From Desulfovibrionales bacterium (GTDB taxonomy: Bacteria; Desulfobacterota; Desulfovibrionia; Desulfovibrionales; Desulfomicrobiaceae), in the NCBI GenBank assembly GCA_012727515.1, contig JAAYGZ010000353.1:1-6987 (forward strand): DNA of 6,987 bases, given 5' to 3'. Positions within the stretch are counted from its first letter, which is position 1. Every line of letters begins with the position of its first letter. A model generated the notes under the pieces. That model had not been told where the DNA came from. It made no database searches and worked only from the letters and a program-made list of their open reading frames with translations. Shown in pieces: positions 6,061 to 6,987 of this stretch. Position numbers and translations under genes: made by a program.

Positions 6061-6987
6061 CTAGCCCCTGGCCACAATACTCTTGGCCGGAATCAGCCCT
6101 GTTGCCGCTGCGGAAACAATATTGCCAGCCACGCCTGGCCCATCTCCACCCACAAACAACCCGGCGATAGCTGTTTCCAGTTGCTCATTACACTCCACCT
6201 GAGTGGCAAAAAACTTGATTTCAGGGGCGTAGAGCAAGGTTTCATCATTGGAAACACCAGGCACCACCTGATTGAGCTTTTCCAGCCCTTCCATAAGATT
6301 GGTCAGAATACGCTCAGGCAGGGCCATGGCAATGTCTCCACAAACCACTTTTTTAAGCGTTGGCTCAATATAGCTGTTGCGGATACGATTCCAGGTGGAT
6401 CGCCGTCCGCGCTTTAAGTCTCCAAAGCGTTGCAGAATAGGCTTGCCCCCGCCAATAAGCGTGGCCAGACGACCAATGGACTCTCCGTATGCCTGGTTAT
6501 CAGTAACCGGATCGTTTAAGACCACTTTGGATAAAAAAGCAAAATTGGTGTTTTCAGATTTTTTATCCATATAGGCGTGGCCATTGACACACACAAAATC
6601 CTGATAATTTTCCTGGGCAATAAATCCGCCATAATTCGTGCAGAATGTGCGCGTCTGATCATCATATTTACTGGTGCGCACAAAAAAGGTCGGGTCGTAA
6701 ATGATAGAGCACAGGTCCTGCATAATCTCGTTATGCACTTCCACACGCACTCCAACTTCAATCCCGCGCTGGGTAACCTGCAAGCCATGTCGCTGCACAA
6801 GCTGGCCCACCCATTCTGCGCCAACCCGGCCAGGAGCTAAAATAACATTGGGCGCATGATATTCAGCCTTGTCAGTGATAACGCCCTGAACCTGGCCATC
6901 GGCAACCACAATATCACGCACCAGTTCTCTGGTGTGCACCGTCACGCCCTTGGACATCACGTATTCAACCATGCCTGTGATATGTCC
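6061..6987 (-). CDS. FAD-dependent dehydrogenase-like protein, C-terminal part (5' end beyond the window)
   Basis: The open frame runs from the right edge (GHITG then Met at 6972) to TAG at 6061, so about 308 C-terminal residues are visible; the N-terminal Rossmann GxGxxG lies outside. Counting from Met 6972, I see VILAPGR (44-50), like the ATG/NAD(P)-flavoprotein motif; CTNYGGF (111-117); VNGHAY (129-134); KSENTNFA (138-145); QRFGDLKRGRRST (181-193); EIKFF (251-255); and a C-terminal FAD-contact motif GGDGPGVAGNIVSA (275-288). This set matches the broad family annotated as uncharacterised FAD-dependent dehydrogenase (COG2509 type). Substrate and partner are unknown. The Met at 6972 is internal, not the start. 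It converges on selC with a shared terminator between. I am confident of the flavoprotein family, not of any reaction. Confidence 0.85.
   Translation of the reverse strand, partial: GHITGMVEYVMSKGVTVHTRELVRDIVVADGQVQGVITDKAEYHAPNVILAPGRVGAEWVGQLVQRHGLQVTQRGIEVGVRVEVHNEIMQDLCSIIYDPTFFVRTSKYDDQTRTFCTNYGGFIAQENYQDFVCVNGHAYMDKKSENTNFAFLSKVVLNDPVTDNQAYGESIGRLATLIGGGKPILQRFGDLKRGRRSTWNRIRNSYIEPTLKKVVCGDIAMALPERILTNLMEGLEKLNQVVPGVSNDETLLYAPEIKFFATQVECNEQLETAIAGLFVGGDGPGVAGNIVSAAATGLIPAKSIVARG

Noticed and set aside
1..6987. Mobile element, integration scar at selC, or CRISPR array
   Set aside because: I saw no transposase, integrase, duplicated tRNA 3' end or spaced repeats; all long frames are housekeeping genes with continuous coding style.

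Overview
The window looks like chromosomal core DNA from a Gram-negative, probably anaerobic bacterium, most likely a sulfate reducer of the Desulfovibrio group (Desulfovibrionales). The reasons are the gene order ftsH-folP-cdaA-cdaR-glmM, a selenocysteine tRNA next to it, and an FtsH N-terminus of the [11 protein letters not shown] type. This assignment is inferred from memory of gene order and protein style; no database search was run. I see no insertion sequence, phage gene, CRISPR array or other sign of recent transfer.

Layout. Positions 1-5708 hold five tightly packed minus-strand genes, read from right to left: ftsH (5708-3804), folP (3800-2946), cdaA (2924-2169), cdaR/ybbR (2169-1249) and glmM (1236 to beyond the left edge, 412 codons visible). 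The gaps are 3, 21, -1 and 12 bases, so this is very probably one operon. Positions 5709-5911 are a divergent control region. It has a candidate ftsH promoter, a nested hairpin touching the ftsH ribosome binding site, a 13-base palindrome and a weak candidate promoter for selC. selC, the UGA-decoding selenocysteine tRNA, lies on the plus strand at 5912-6005 and is followed by a strong hairpin terminator at 6012-6039. From 6061 to the right edge runs the C-terminal part of a minus-strand FAD-dependent dehydrogenase-like protein that converges on selC.

How the genes fit together. FtsH is the membrane AAA+ zinc protease, FolP makes dihydropteroate for folate, CdaA makes cyclic di-AMP, CdaR is its membrane-anchored YbbR-domain partner, and GlmM makes glucosamine-1-phosphate for peptidoglycan and lipopolysaccharide. 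The order joins two well-known arrangements: ftsH-folP-glmM of Escherichia coli and cdaA-cdaR-glmM of Firmicutes. It links membrane protein quality control, folate, cell wall precursor supply and a nucleotide second messenger in one transcript. selC shows that the organism decodes some UGA codons as selenocysteine, although no selenoprotein gene is evident here.

Nothing here amounts to a clearly undescribed system. The points most worth a second look are the hairpin at the ftsH start, two non-consensus residues in FolP, the composite operon, and the poorly characterised FAD protein.
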